Below, piece after piece: positions 52,621-60,925 of a DNA stretch of 64,000 nt. The stretch is taken from contig WGNX01000005.1 in the NCBI GenBank assembly GCA_016124335.1, forward strand, positions 186,001-250,000, in the 5' to 3' direction. The notes under the pieces are model-generated. The model made no database searches. It was not told the origin of the DNA and saw only the letters and a list, made by a program, of their open reading frames with translations. Within the stretch, counting starts at the first letter, position 1. Every line of letters begins with the position of its first letter. This DNA is from Alphaproteobacteria bacterium (GTDB lineage: Bacteria > Pseudomonadota > Alphaproteobacteria > CACIAM-22H2). Both the position numbers and the translations under genes were made by a program.

Positions 52621-55600
52621 TCACCGGATCTGGGCGGTCTGCCTGCCGCCGCCGCCATCGCCCACAAGGGCGAACGGCGCCCAGAAGATCGGGTGCGAAT
52701 AGGCGAAGACCGGCTGGTTGGTCTGCGCATCGATGTAGCCGCGCCCGTCGATTAGGGCCGTCATCGCCTGTTGCAGGGCCGTTGCGCGCGCGAGATTCGG
52801 ATCACGCGCCTGGCGGGCGAACAGGTCAGTCGTCAGCGTGCGGGCACTCGTCGTCTCGACCGGCCAGTTGGTCACCAGCAAGGCGCGCGTACCCGCATAG
52901 AAGAACGCCCGGCCGAGACCGGAAACGGCTTCCGCCCCCGCCCCGTCGCCCGTCGCCGTGTTGCACGCCGACAGCACGACCCAATCGGCATTGAGCTTCA
53001 GGCCCAGCACCTCGTCCAGCGTCAGCAGGCCGTCCCCGTCCACGTCGGCCACGTTGGGGGCGGACAGCGCCAGTGCGGGCTGCGTCAGCCCGTTGAGGTC
53101 ACCCGGGATAAGCCCGTGGGTGGCGAACATCACGACGCGACGGTTCGAAAGGTCCATCGTCTTGACCGTCTTCTCGTTGGCCGCAGCACCCAGGATCACG
53201 TCGCCCGCATCGGCATGCAGCGCCACGGCAATGCCTTTCACCTCGTCGGCCGTGTCGGGCAGGCGCGGCAGCATCGCCAGTTCGGCGCTGTCCACGTTGG
53301 CGGTGGCGGGCGCCGAACGGCGTACCAGCTTCACGCCGCGCGTCTGGATGCCGCGCGTGGTGAGCTGGGCGACCTGCGTTGTGGCAGCCGCCTTCGCCTC
53401 GGCCATCTGCTCGGGGCTGAACCACGGATCGCCGAAGCCCACGAACGCCTTGCGGTTGGCCGGGGCCGCCGGCAGCGCGCGCAGCGTGCCGAGCGAGGCG
53501 ACCGAGGGCAGCTGCGTGATGCCGGCCTTGCGGATCAGGAAGGGCACGTTCTTGTACGCCGAGAACAGCGCCTCGCCGTCCTTCTCCGCCGCAAGCTGGG
53601 TGGGCTGCGTGACCAGCACGGCAAAGGGCAACTGGCCCAGCACGTCGTGCGGCACCACCAGCAGCGAATTCGCCTGCGCGAAGCCCGCTTCGACCGGCTT
53701 CAGCAGGTCGTCGTAAAGCCGGCTTGCCAGCGCCACGTCGAAGGCCGGGATGTCGCCAAGCGTGCCCGCGTTGGGATCGAGCGCCTTGCGCAGGTTCGCG
53801 ACCGTCGCGGCCATCGCCTTGCGACCCTTCGGTACCAATGCGAACGCGGCATTGCCCGATTGCGGCACGGCCCACACGAAGCTCTGGTCGCGGCCCACAT
53901 AGGTCGCGATCAGTGCTTCGCCCGGGCGTAACGCTTTGCGCGCCTGCTCGACCGTCGCCGGGCGCGGGTCGATCAGGTTCACGTAGTCCGGAAAGCGCTT
54001 CTCGATCTCTTCGCGGATCGCCGATCGCGCGGAGCGCAGCGTATCGATCTGCTTGCGAAGTGCGGCGATGGCGGCATCGTCGCGCTCGGGTGCGGCCAGC
54101 ACGTTCGTCAGCAGGCCCTGCAGCGCGCCGACCTGCTTCTGCGTATCCTGTTCGTTGCGCACAAGCCCGGCCAGTGCCGGATCGGACGCCGCCGCGCGCG
54201 CCGAGGACTGCGCCAGCGCGCGCTGCACGCCCTGCCCGCGGATCGCATCGGCAAGCCGGAACGATTCTTCCGCGGCACCCGGTCGCTTGGAAAGCGAAAG
54301 GGCGCGCATCACCGCCTCGAACACGACCCGCAACTGGGAATCGCGCGCGGCCGAGCCGCCATCCTCGTCGCTGTCGGCCTGACGCGAGGTCTGAAGCAGG
54401 ATCGGCGTGGCGGTGTCGAATTCCACCAGTGCGCCGGCGAGATCTCCGGAGCGGAGCTTCGCAGATCCGAGCAGCGCCCGGGCCATCGCCGTGTCCCACG
54501 CGCGCTCGCCCATTTTCTCGGACGTGCCCTTGGCGACGTTCGTCAGGACGCGTACGGCTTCCTGCGCATCGCCGGCGCGAAGCGAAACCATGCCCCAATG
54601 CGGATTGTTGTCGAACAGAACGCGGATCGCGTCCGGATTTCCCGCGACGCGCGTGCGCAGCTCGCCATAGGTGGCCGCCGCCGCCTCCCAGTCGTCGCGC
54701 TGGCTCTGGGCACGCGCGATCTGCCGAAGGGCCCGGCCGTACACGCCGGCGGACGGATCGATTTTCATCGAATCGAGCGTTTCCATCGCCGCGCGGGCAA
54801 GCCGCTCGGCCTCGGCATGACGCCCCTGGTCGCCGATGATGTCGGCAAGGCCAAGCACGACGTTCGTCGTTTCGCTCGAGTAGCGGCCGGTCATCGAAAG
54901 GCTCTGCAGCAGGACCGACCGCATCTCGACCTCGGCTTCCAGCAGGCGCCCCTGCCGGCGCAACGCCACCGCGAGCTGGCCGCGCATGTACATGCTGAGC
55001 TGCGTGAAGTTGTTTCGCGGCAGGTTTGCCTGCGCGGTAATGGTCGCTTCGTCGCGGACGGTGCGCTCGTTCGACTGGATTGCCAGCCGTATGAGGCGTT
55101 CCGCTTCCCCGAATTGGCCGGTTTCCTGCGCGATCATCGCCTGCGTTCGGCGGAGGAACGTTTCCGCGTGATTCGCCAGCCATTGCGGGGCGCGCGAATT
55201 GTTGCGCTGTTCGGTCACTCCGGATTCGATTTTCGGAATCTGCGCGCGCGCAAGATCGAGTTCTCCCAGTCCGATCGCGGTGGCGACGATCTGCTGGTAG
55301 GCCGCAATGCGCTGGCCGGTATTGAACGCCGTGGCCGCGAGTTTCTCGCGGATCTCGAGCGACGTACGGAGATGGCCGGCGAACTGCTCGGCAAGGGCCC
55401 ACTGTTCGAGATAGCGCGCGACGAGCTGCGGCGGCGCGCCCGCGCCCTGCGTGGCGTCGGCGGGGCGGCGCTGGCCGCGCTGTTGGGGAACCGGCTGGGC
55501 CGACGACCCCGATTGGGTCAGCTCGTAGGCCTGCTTGATGTCGTCGCGGCGCTGGTTGGCGCGGCCCAGTTCGGCTGCGGCGAGGCCGCGCTGATAGTAG

Positions 55601-55884
55601 AACGCGGCGAGATCGACATTGTTCAGGTCCTTGGACGGCTGCGCGTCGGCTTTGGCGACGGCGGCGGCGACTTTCGCGGGATCGGGCTTCTGCTGGTCGA
55701 GGATCGCGGCGATGTCGGAAATCGTGCGCGGCGGCGGGCGGAAGCCCTGGCCCTGGAACTCGGCCGTGATCTGCTTGGCTTCCTGGAGGCTGACGGCCGG
55801 CTTGCCATCCGGTTCGCATCCGGCAAGGACCGAGGCGGCAAGGGCGCAGGCCCCCGCGACCACGATGCGCAGCGATGTTTTCAT
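52621..55884 (-). CDS. TPR-CHAT domain lipoprotein (caspase-like)
   Basis: This 1087-residue protein is predicted to be a lipoprotein: the lipobox SVLAGC has Cys23. Residues about 45-620 are helical tetratricopeptide-type repeats (YYQRGLAAAELGRANQRRDD and others). The C-terminal CHAT domain (about 660-1080) has catalytic His923 (FATHGLIPG) and Cys974 (LSACNTATGDG), the separase/caspase-like dyad, and ends HPIFWAPFALVGDG as the family does. Between His and Cys lies DVDGDGLLTLDE (947-958), an EF-hand-like loop. The protein should face the periplasm or surface. GGAGGG precedes the ATG. First of the operon with the FecR-like and cyclase genes. Confidence 0.92.
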   Translation of the reverse strand: MKTSLRIVVAGACALAASVLAGCEPDGKPAVSLQEAKQITAEFQGQGFRPPPRTISDIAAILDQQKPDPAKVAAAVAKADAQPSKDLNNVDLAAFYYQRGLAAAELGRANQRRDDIKQAYELTQSGSSAQPVPQQRGQRRPADATQGAGAPPQLVARYLEQWALAEQFAGHLRTSLEIREKLAATAFNTGQRIAAYQQIVATAIGLGELDLARAQIPKIESGVTEQRNNSRAPQWLANHAETFLRRTQAMIAQETGQFGEAERLIRLAIQSNERTVRDEATITAQANLPRNNFTQLSMYMRGQLAVALRRQGRLLEAEVEMRSVLLQSLSMTGRYSSETTNVVLGLADIIGDQGRHAEAERLARAAMETLDSMKIDPSAGVYGRALRQIARAQSQRDDWEAAAATYGELRTRVAGNPDAIRVLFDNNPHWGMVSLRAGDAQEAVRVLTNVAKGTSEKMGERAWDTAMARALLGSAKLRSGDLAGALVEFDTATPILLQTSRQADSDEDGGSAARDSQLRVVFEAVMRALSLSKRPGAAEESFRLADAIRGQGVQRALAQSSARAAASDPALAGLVRNEQDTQKQVGALQGLLTNVLAAPERDDAAIAALRKQIDTLRSARSAIREEIEKRFPDYVNLIDPRPATVEQARKALRPGEALIATYVGRDQSFVWAVPQSGNAAFALVPKGRKAMAATVANLRKALDPNAGTLGDIPAFDVALASRLYDDLLKPVEAGFAQANSLLVVPHDVLGQLPFAVLVTQPTQLAAEKDGEALFSAYKNVPFLIRKAGITQLPSVASLGTLRALPAAPANRKAFVGFGDPWFSPEQMAEAKAAATTQVAQLTTRGIQTRGVKLVRRSAPATANVDSAELAMLPRLPDTADEVKGIAVALHADAGDVILGAAANEKTVKTMDLSNRRVVMFATHGLIPGDLNGLTQPALALSAPNVADVDGDGLLTLDEVLGLKLNADWVVLSACNTATGDGAGAEAVSGLGRAFFYAGTRALLVTNWPVETTSARTLTTDLFARQARDPNLARATALQQAMTALIDGRGYIDAQTNQPVFAYSHPIFWAPFALVGDGGGGRQTAQIR

Positions 55885-56000
55885 GAACCCTCCGGCGTGT
55901 TCCCCGCACCGGATAGTAGCACTGCGCGGGCGCCGCTTGAACGAGGTGGATGCTTGCCGGAGGGACAGCGAGATGTTAGATTAAATACCTATATCAGGAT

Positions 56001-56019
56001 CACGAAGTTCCATCTCGTG
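56001..56019. promoter_or_regulatory. Dyad and AT-rich promoter-like region upstream of the CHAT operon
   Basis: CACGA (56001-56005) and TCGTG (56015-56019) form a dyad with a 9-base centre. On the minus strand it lies just upstream of TTTAAT (55980-55985), a good -10-like hexamer for the CHAT operon with no clear -35. An activator could bind the dyad. Evidence is positional only. Confidence 0.3.
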
Positions 56020-56060
56020 TATCTGAAGTTGAGGAGACATTACATGTATTTCAACAAGTT

Positions 56061-56092
56061 AAATAGGTTACGTCGCACATGGTAACCTATTT
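56061..56092. terminator. 11-bp perfect inverted repeat after the ATP-grasp gene
   Basis: AAATAGGTTAC (56061-56071) pairs perfectly with GTAACCTATTT (56082-56092) across a 10-base loop. It lies 11 bp after the ATP-grasp stop on the minus strand, where the right arm would end in the T-rich sequence ATTTAA. The stem is AT-rich, so it may terminate the ATP-grasp transcript weakly or be a protein-binding site in the CHAT upstream region. Confidence 0.45.
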
Positions 56093-56102
56093 CTTGATTT
56101 TC

Positions 56103-57074
56103 CTATACGGCGCCCCCGACAGCCGCGAGCCACAGCGGGACGGGATCGATCTGGTTGAGGCGTGCGGTAAGGTAATCCGCGATCGTCTGCATGCCGGAGA
56201 TACCCGCCTTCGCTTCGGCGTCGGGGTTGTAATTGGTGTTGGTGTTGACGTCGTAGGTGAAGGCGTTGCCCTCGCGGTCGACGATGAACTCGATGCCGGC
56301 GATGCCGATATCGTTGGCCGCAAGGAAGCGCTCGTAGCGCTTGATCAGCGGATGGCGGAAGCCTTCGACGATCCTGAAGCGTTCGCTCGGTGCCACTGCC
56401 GGGCACGCGACACCTGCGAAATCGACCTGGCACTGGTCGGCCGGGCACAGCTCGAATCCGGCCGACGTGTCGACGCGCACGGCATAGAGGAATTTGCCGC
56501 CGACGAACTCCACGCGCGTGATGAACGGTTCGGGTGCCTGGATATAGCGCTGCACGAGCCATGTGCCGTCGACCGGGCCGATCGCCTCGTCCTCGGCCAG
56601 ATATTCCTTCAGCGCCGCGGCGCCGAGGATCAGCTTCACGCCCAGCCCCTTGCCGGCGCGATTGTGCTTGACGATGACGGGGAAGCCCAGCGATTCGGCG
56701 GCCGCGGCGATCTGCTTGCGGCCGATCGCGGCGATGGTGTCGGGCACGGCGATATCGAACTTCGCCAGCGCCTGATACTGCGCGACCTTGCTCACTTCCA
56801 GCGCCAGCGCGCGCCTTCCGTTGACGACCGTGCGCTCGTGGCGATGCAGCCACTCCAGCACGTGGCCGGTATATTCGGCGGCGAAGCGGTGGTCGCGCGT
56901 GTGCGAGGAAGCGCTCATCCGGTTGTAGAACACGCCTTCCGGCGGCTCGCTGCGCAGGTCGATGGCACCTTCGTCAAGGAACCATTCGCGGAAGGGCGTG
57001 CCGCGCTTTTCGAAGGCCGCGCGCAGCGGTTCGACCCAGGCGTCGTTCTCGTGGATGACGTGGACTTGGCTCAT
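56103..57074 (-). CDS. ATP-grasp ligase (RimK/alpha-L-glutamate-ligase-like)
   Basis: This 323-residue ATP-grasp protein starts with a non-conserved pre-ATP domain (VHVIHENDAWVEPLRAAFEKRG). The ATP-grasp core from about residue 115 contains FPVIVKHNRAGKGLGVKLI (phosphate-loop Lys/Gly-rich motif) and the C-terminal metal motif EFIVDREGNAFTYDVNTNTNYN. Such enzymes join a carboxylate to an amine. It follows a 62-residue gene by 12 bp with GAGGAG before its ATG, so the two are co-expressed and the small protein may be its substrate or partner. No transporter or peptidase for a RiPP is evident. Confidence 0.85.
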   Translation of the reverse strand: MSQVHVIHENDAWVEPLRAAFEKRGTPFREWFLDEGAIDLRSEPPEGVFYNRMSASSHTRDHRFAAEYTGHVLEWLHRHERTVVNGRRALALEVSKVAQYQALAKFDIAVPDTIAAIGRKQIAAAAESLGFPVIVKHNRAGKGLGVKLILGAAALKEYLAEDEAIGPVDGTWLVQRYIQAPEPFITRVEFVGGKFLYAVRVDTSAGFELCPADQCQVDFAGVACPAVAPSERFRIVEGFRHPLIKRYERFLAANDIGIAGIEFIVDREGNAFTYDVNTNTNYNPDAEAKAGISGMQTIADYLTARLNQIDPVPLWLAAVGGAV

Positions 57075-57086
57075 CGTCGTGGCTCC

Positions 57087-57275
57087 TCAGTTGTCCGTCG
57101 CGTCGCGCGAGACGGCACGCGCCGCGCGTTCGGCCTGCCGCAGGTCGCGGAAGCGCCGCCCGTCGATCTTCCAGTAGGGGTTCGCCGCGGCGGCGAAGCG
57201 GAACCCGCCCCGCTCGGCGAGCGCAAGGCCCGCGGCATCGCCGTCGATCTCGATCACATAGGCTCCGTCATTCAT
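57087..57275 (-). CDS. Small conserved-looking protein paired with the ATP-grasp ligase
   Basis: This 62-residue protein starts MNDGAYVIEIDGDAAGLA and ends in a helical, Arg/Ala-rich tail (FRDLRQAERAARAVSRDATDN). It has no Cys, signal peptide or transmembrane helix. The fold looks like a short beta-hairpin then helix. AAAGG lies upstream of ATG 57275, and its stop is 12 bp from the ATP-grasp start. I do not recognise a named family. It could be a ligase substrate, a specificity factor or an unrelated co-expressed protein. Confidence 0.55.
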   Translation of the reverse strand: MNDGAYVIEIDGDAAGLALAERGGFRFAAAANPYWKIDGRRFRDLRQAERAARAVSRDATDN

Positions 57276-57578
57276 CGTCGTGCACCTTTCCGGGCGCAGG
57301 GCCGTTCGGGCCGCGCCGCCGTCGTTCCGGGTTCGTGGAAAACGCGATCCTTGTTCAGGCGCGTCGACAGCTTGGGTGCATTCGGTTGCGCGGCATGTCG
57401 GTCTCCGTCCTTGAGCCCACGACATCCGTCGTGGCGCTTTAGCGCTTGGTCACGCGGGCGCAAGCTGCTCGTTCAAATCCCGCGGCCGGCGGGGAACCCG
57501 CCGACACGCAAAATCTGGCCGGAGGGATGCCGCGCGGCAATCGAGGATTTCTCGTGCCGCCGGTTAGATTTTCTAGGG
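57276..57578. other. Gene-free stretch between the oligopeptide and ATP-grasp operons
   Basis: These 303 bp lie between the start of the small-protein gene and the OppC-like stop and should hold the promoter of the former and the terminator of the latter. A perfect 7-bp GC hairpin (CGGCGGG 57487-57493, CCCGCCG 57497-57503, loop GAA) is present but has no T-run on either strand. A GTTCAAATCC string near 57470 resembles a tRNA T-loop but is not flanked by a pairing stem. No coding potential was judged convincing. Confidence 0.6.
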
Positions 57579-58430
57579 TCAGCGGTGGCGCGGATCGAGC
57601 GCGTCGCGAAGCCCGTCGCCCAGCAGGTTGAACCCCAGCACGACAAGGAAGATCGCCGCCCCCGGGAAAAGCGCCATCCATGGCGCCTGCTCGATGAAGC
57701 GCTGCGCGGAATTCAGCATCGAGCCCCAGCTGGGTTCGGGCGGCTGCTGGCCAAGGCCAAGGAAGGAAAGGCTCGCCTCCGCGATGATGGCCGCGGCGAT
57801 GGCAAGGGTCGCCTGCACCATGATCGGCGGCAGGATGTTGGGCAGCAGGTGGCGCACGGCGATGCGCCAGCGCGGATTGCCCACCGCGCGCGCGGCCTCG
57901 ACATAGTCCTCAACCGCGGCGTTGAGCGTGGCGCCGCGCGTGAGCCGGATGAAGGCGGGCGTGGCCGAGATGCCGATGGCGATCATCGCGTTGGAAAGGC
58001 TGGGGCCGAGGAAGGCGGCAAGCGCGATCGCCAGGATAAGGAACGGGCAGGCAAGCATCGCGTCGGCGATGCGGCTGATGATCGCGTCGATCCACCCGCC
58101 GAGGAACCCGGCAAGCAGGCCCAGCGGCAGGCCGACCGCGATCGAGATCGCGACCGAGATCACGCCGGCCGAAAGCGAGGCGCGTGCACCGAACATCACG
58201 CGCGCCAGCATGTCGCGCCCGTTCTCGTCGGTGCCGAACCAGTGGAGTGCCCCCGGCGCCTTGCGGATCGCCCCCCAGTCGGTCGCGATCGGATCGAAGG
58301 GCGCGATGAGCGGTGCGATGACCGCGATCGCCACGAAGGTCGCCACGACCGCAAGCCCGAACACCGCGGCAGGCCGGCGCAGGAGCCGGCGCAGCGCGCG
58401 CCGGCCGGGGCTGTCCGATGACGGGCTCAT
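57579..58430 (-). CDS. Oligopeptide/dipeptide ABC transporter permease 2 (DppC/OppC-like)
   Basis: This 283-residue OppC-type permease has the family's N-terminal cytoplasmic segment and helix 1 (AVFGLAVVATFVAIAVIAPLIAPFDP), LHWFGTDENGRDMLARVMFGARASL, and the EAA-type loop AARAVGNPRWRIAVRHLLPN. FLGLGQQPPEPSWGSML near the C terminus is also diagnostic. It overlaps permease 1 by 4 bp and is last of the peptide-uptake operon. Confidence 0.92.
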   Translation of the reverse strand: MSPSSDSPGRRALRRLLRRPAAVFGLAVVATFVAIAVIAPLIAPFDPIATDWGAIRKAPGALHWFGTDENGRDMLARVMFGARASLSAGVISVAISIAVGLPLGLLAGFLGGWIDAIISRIADAMLACPFLILAIALAAFLGPSLSNAMIAIGISATPAFIRLTRGATLNAAVEDYVEAARAVGNPRWRIAVRHLLPNILPPIMVQATLAIAAAIIAEASLSFLGLGQQPPEPSWGSMLNSAQRFIEQAPWMALFPGAAIFLVVLGFNLLGDGLRDALDPRHR

Positions 58431-59371
58431 TCCTGACGCAGCCGCGGATTGATGAGGAAATAGGCCACGTCGGCCAGCAGGTTCAGCATCACGTAGGCGG
58501 TCGCCGTCACCAGCACCACGCCCTGCACGACCAGATAGTCGCGGTTGAACACGGCATCGACCACCAGCTTGCCGAAGCCGGGGATCGTGAAGACCTGCTC
58601 GGTCAGCACCGCGCCGGAAAACAGCGCGCCAAGTTCAAGCGCTCCCAGCGTCACGACCGGCACGAGCGCGTTCCTCAACGCATGCTTGTTGACGACCACC
58701 GCTTCGGTCAGCCCCTTGGCGCGGGCGGTGCGCACGTAATCCTGGTTGAGCGCCTGGAGCATCGCCGCGCGCGTGTGCCGCATCAGCACCGCGGCGATCG
58801 AATTGCCCAGCACGAAGGCGGGCATGATGGTCGTGGCAAGGCTCTGCCGCCAATCCTCGAACGGGCTCACGTAGCCCGACGGCGGCAGCCAGCCGAGCTG
58901 CACCGACACGAGCAGGATCAGCATGATTCCGAGCCAGAAATTGGGCGTGGAAAGCCCCCAGAGCGACAGCGCGTTGGCGAGATAGTCCCACACGCTGTCC
59001 TTCTTCACGGCCGAGAGCACGCCCGCGGGAATGCCGATGGCGCACGCGATGACGAACGCCATGCTGCCCAACTGCAGCGTCACCGGCAGTTTCGACATCA
59101 CGAGTTCGCCCACCGGAACGCCCACGCGCATCGATTCGCCCAGATCGCCGTGCAGCACGCCCCAGACCCAGCGGGCGTACTGCACGTGCACGGGCTGGTC
59201 GAGACCGTAGCGTTCGCGGATCTCGGCCAGCACCTTCGGGTCGCGGTCCTCGCCCGCCAGCACAAGTGCCGGGTCGCCCGGCAGCAGAAGCTGCAGGCTG
59301 AAGACGATCACCGAAACGACGGCGAGCGTCGGCAGCACCTGTGCGAGGCGGCGGGCGAGGAACGCGAGCAT
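58427..59371 (-). CDS. Oligopeptide/dipeptide ABC transporter permease 1 (DppB/OppB-like)
   Basis: This 314-residue OppB-type permease starts MLAFLARRLAQVLPTLAVVSVIVFSLQLLLPGDPA, followed by the periplasmic LAEIRERYGLDQPVHVQYARW segment and the coupling loop YVRTARAKGLTEAVVVNKHALRNA. Six helices. It sits 12 bp after the binding-protein gene and overlaps the next permease start by 4 bp. Confidence 0.92.
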   Translation of the reverse strand: MLAFLARRLAQVLPTLAVVSVIVFSLQLLLPGDPALVLAGEDRDPKVLAEIRERYGLDQPVHVQYARWVWGVLHGDLGESMRVGVPVGELVMSKLPVTLQLGSMAFVIACAIGIPAGVLSAVKKDSVWDYLANALSLWGLSTPNFWLGIMLILLVSVQLGWLPPSGYVSPFEDWRQSLATTIMPAFVLGNSIAAVLMRHTRAAMLQALNQDYVRTARAKGLTEAVVVNKHALRNALVPVVTLGALELGALFSGAVLTEQVFTIPGFGKLVVDAVFNRDYLVVQGVVLVTATAYVMLNLLADVAYFLINPRLRQE

Positions 59372-59383
59372 TGGCGGCCTTCG

Positions 59384-60901
59384 TCAGTTCGCAGCCAGCT
59401 TCATGCCCTGCAACCGGATCATCGCGTCGGGTACCGGCTGGAACCCCGTGAGCTTGGTCGTGTGGGCCATGAAGTTCGTGCGGTGCCACAGATAGAGGAT
59501 CGGCAGATCCTTGTGCGTGGTCTCCATGATCTTGCCGAGCAGGGCCTGGCGCTGGGTCATGTCGGCCACCGCGCGCTGCTCGTCCATCATCTTGTCGACG
59601 TCCGCATTGAAGTACTTGCCGTAGTTCTGCGGCCCGTTCTTCGTGATGAAGACGTAGAGGTTGCCGTCCGGATCGGGCCGGCCGCTCCACGCGAGGATGT
59701 AGGCCTCGAAATCGCCGCGCTCGGCGGCGTTGAGCGAACTTGCGAACTCCATCACGTTGATGCGCAGGTCGAAGCCGGCTTCCTTCGTCATGGACTGCAG
59801 GATTTCCGCGACCTGACGAAGGTCCGGACTGTTGGGCACGGTCAGGTTCACGACCGGATTCTTCTGGCCGGCCGCGGCGAGCAGCGCCTTGGCCTTGGCC
59901 ACGTCGCGGCCCGGTACCTTCAGGTTCTTGTTGTGGTAAGGGCTCGACGGCGGCACGGCCTGGACGGTGGGCGTGTATTCGCCGTTATAGACGACCTGAT
60001 TGATGACGTTGCGGTCGATCGCCAGTTCGAACGCCTCGCGCACGCGCGGGTCGGCGCCGATGGGCGCCTTGGCCTTCTCGCCGTTGCCGAGATTGAACGT
60101 GATGCCCTGATAGCCAAGTTCCTTGACCGGGACGACGACGAGCTTGGCGTCCTTCTTGGAAGCGGGCACGTCGGTGGCCAGCATGCGCTCGATCATGTCG
60201 AGGGCGCCGGCTTTCAGATTGGCAAGGCGCACCGAGGAATCGGAGATGGGCCGATAGATCACGCGGTCGAAATGCACGTTCGCCGCATTCCAGTACTGCG
60301 GGAACTTCTCGAGCACGATGCGGTCCTGCGCCACGCGTTCGACGAACTTGAACGGGCCGGCACAGACCGGCTTCTGGGCGAACTGGTCGCCTGCGGCCGT
60401 GGCGGCCTTGGGGCTCACCATCATGCCCGCACGGTCGGTGAACTGCGCGATGAGCGGCGCGAAGGCGGTCGACAGCGTGAGCTTCACCGTCAGCGGATCG
60501 ACGACCTCGATCGTCTTGATGACCGAGATTTCGGCGCGCCGTCCCGAGCGGGGCGAATTCAGGTGCCGGTCGAGGCTGAAGCGAACCGCTTCGGCGTCCA
60601 TCTTCTCGCCGTCATGGAAAAGCACGTTGGGCCGGAGCTTGATCGTCAGCACCTTGCCGCCGTCCGACCATTCGTAGCCGGTGGCGAGCTGCGGGACGAT
60701 CTTCAGGTCCTTGTCGATGTCGAACAGCTTGTCGCACAGGCCGGCGAACACGATGCGGCCCACGAACGTGCGCGCGAAGGTCGGGTCGAGCGCGTCGGGA
60801 TCCTCGGCAAGGCCGATGCGCAGCGTGGTCTGCGCGTGGGCAGCACCGGCGGCCAGCGCAAGCGCGGCAAGGCCGGCCATCAGGGTTCGTTTCATTCGCA
60901 T
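59384..60901 (-). CDS. Oligopeptide/dipeptide ABC transporter substrate-binding protein
   Basis: This 505-residue family-5 solute-binding protein has a signal peptide (KRTLMAGLAALALAAGAAHAQ). The mature start TLRIGLAEDPDALDPTFARTFVGR, the YEWSDGGKVLTIKLRPNVLFHDG block and the AFELAIDRNVINQVVYNG helix are typical of DppA/OppA/NikA relatives. AGGAG precedes the ATG. The ligand may be a short peptide or another medium-sized compound. It follows the two ATPase genes and the DUF1028 gene and should share their transcript. Confidence 0.92.
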   Translation of the reverse strand: MRMKRTLMAGLAALALAAGAAHAQTTLRIGLAEDPDALDPTFARTFVGRIVFAGLCDKLFDIDKDLKIVPQLATGYEWSDGGKVLTIKLRPNVLFHDGEKMDAEAVRFSLDRHLNSPRSGRRAEISVIKTIEVVDPLTVKLTLSTAFAPLIAQFTDRAGMMVSPKAATAAGDQFAQKPVCAGPFKFVERVAQDRIVLEKFPQYWNAANVHFDRVIYRPISDSSVRLANLKAGALDMIERMLATDVPASKKDAKLVVVPVKELGYQGITFNLGNGEKAKAPIGADPRVREAFELAIDRNVINQVVYNGEYTPTVQAVPPSSPYHNKNLKVPGRDVAKAKALLAAAGQKNPVVNLTVPNSPDLRQVAEILQSMTKEAGFDLRINVMEFASSLNAAERGDFEAYILAWSGRPDPDGNLYVFITKNGPQNYGKYFNADVDKMMDEQRAVADMTQRQALLGKIMETTHKDLPILYLWHRTNFMAHTTKLTGFQPVPDAMIRLQGMKLAAN

Positions 60902-60925
60902 GTCGCGTTCTCCTTGCTGGGGAAA

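Noticed and set aside
52621-55884. TPR-CHAT protein as a CRISPR-associated (Csx29-like) effector
   Set aside because: No repeat array or Cas gene is present, and the protein has a lipoprotein signal, so it acts outside the cytoplasm.
53099-55909. Large minus-strand frame overlapping the CHAT gene in another phase
   Set aside because: It has the composition of an alternative frame of a GC-rich gene, while the in-phase protein has the lipobox, TPR-like repeats and CHAT dyad.
57440-57490. tRNA-like T-loop string GTTCAAATCC
   Set aside because: The flanks do not form the 5-bp T-stem, and no D-arm, anticodon arm or acceptor stem can be drawn.
57487-57503. GC hairpin as intrinsic terminator of the oligopeptide operon
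   Set aside because: The 7-bp stem is perfect, but no T-run follows on either strand, so termination cannot be claimed.
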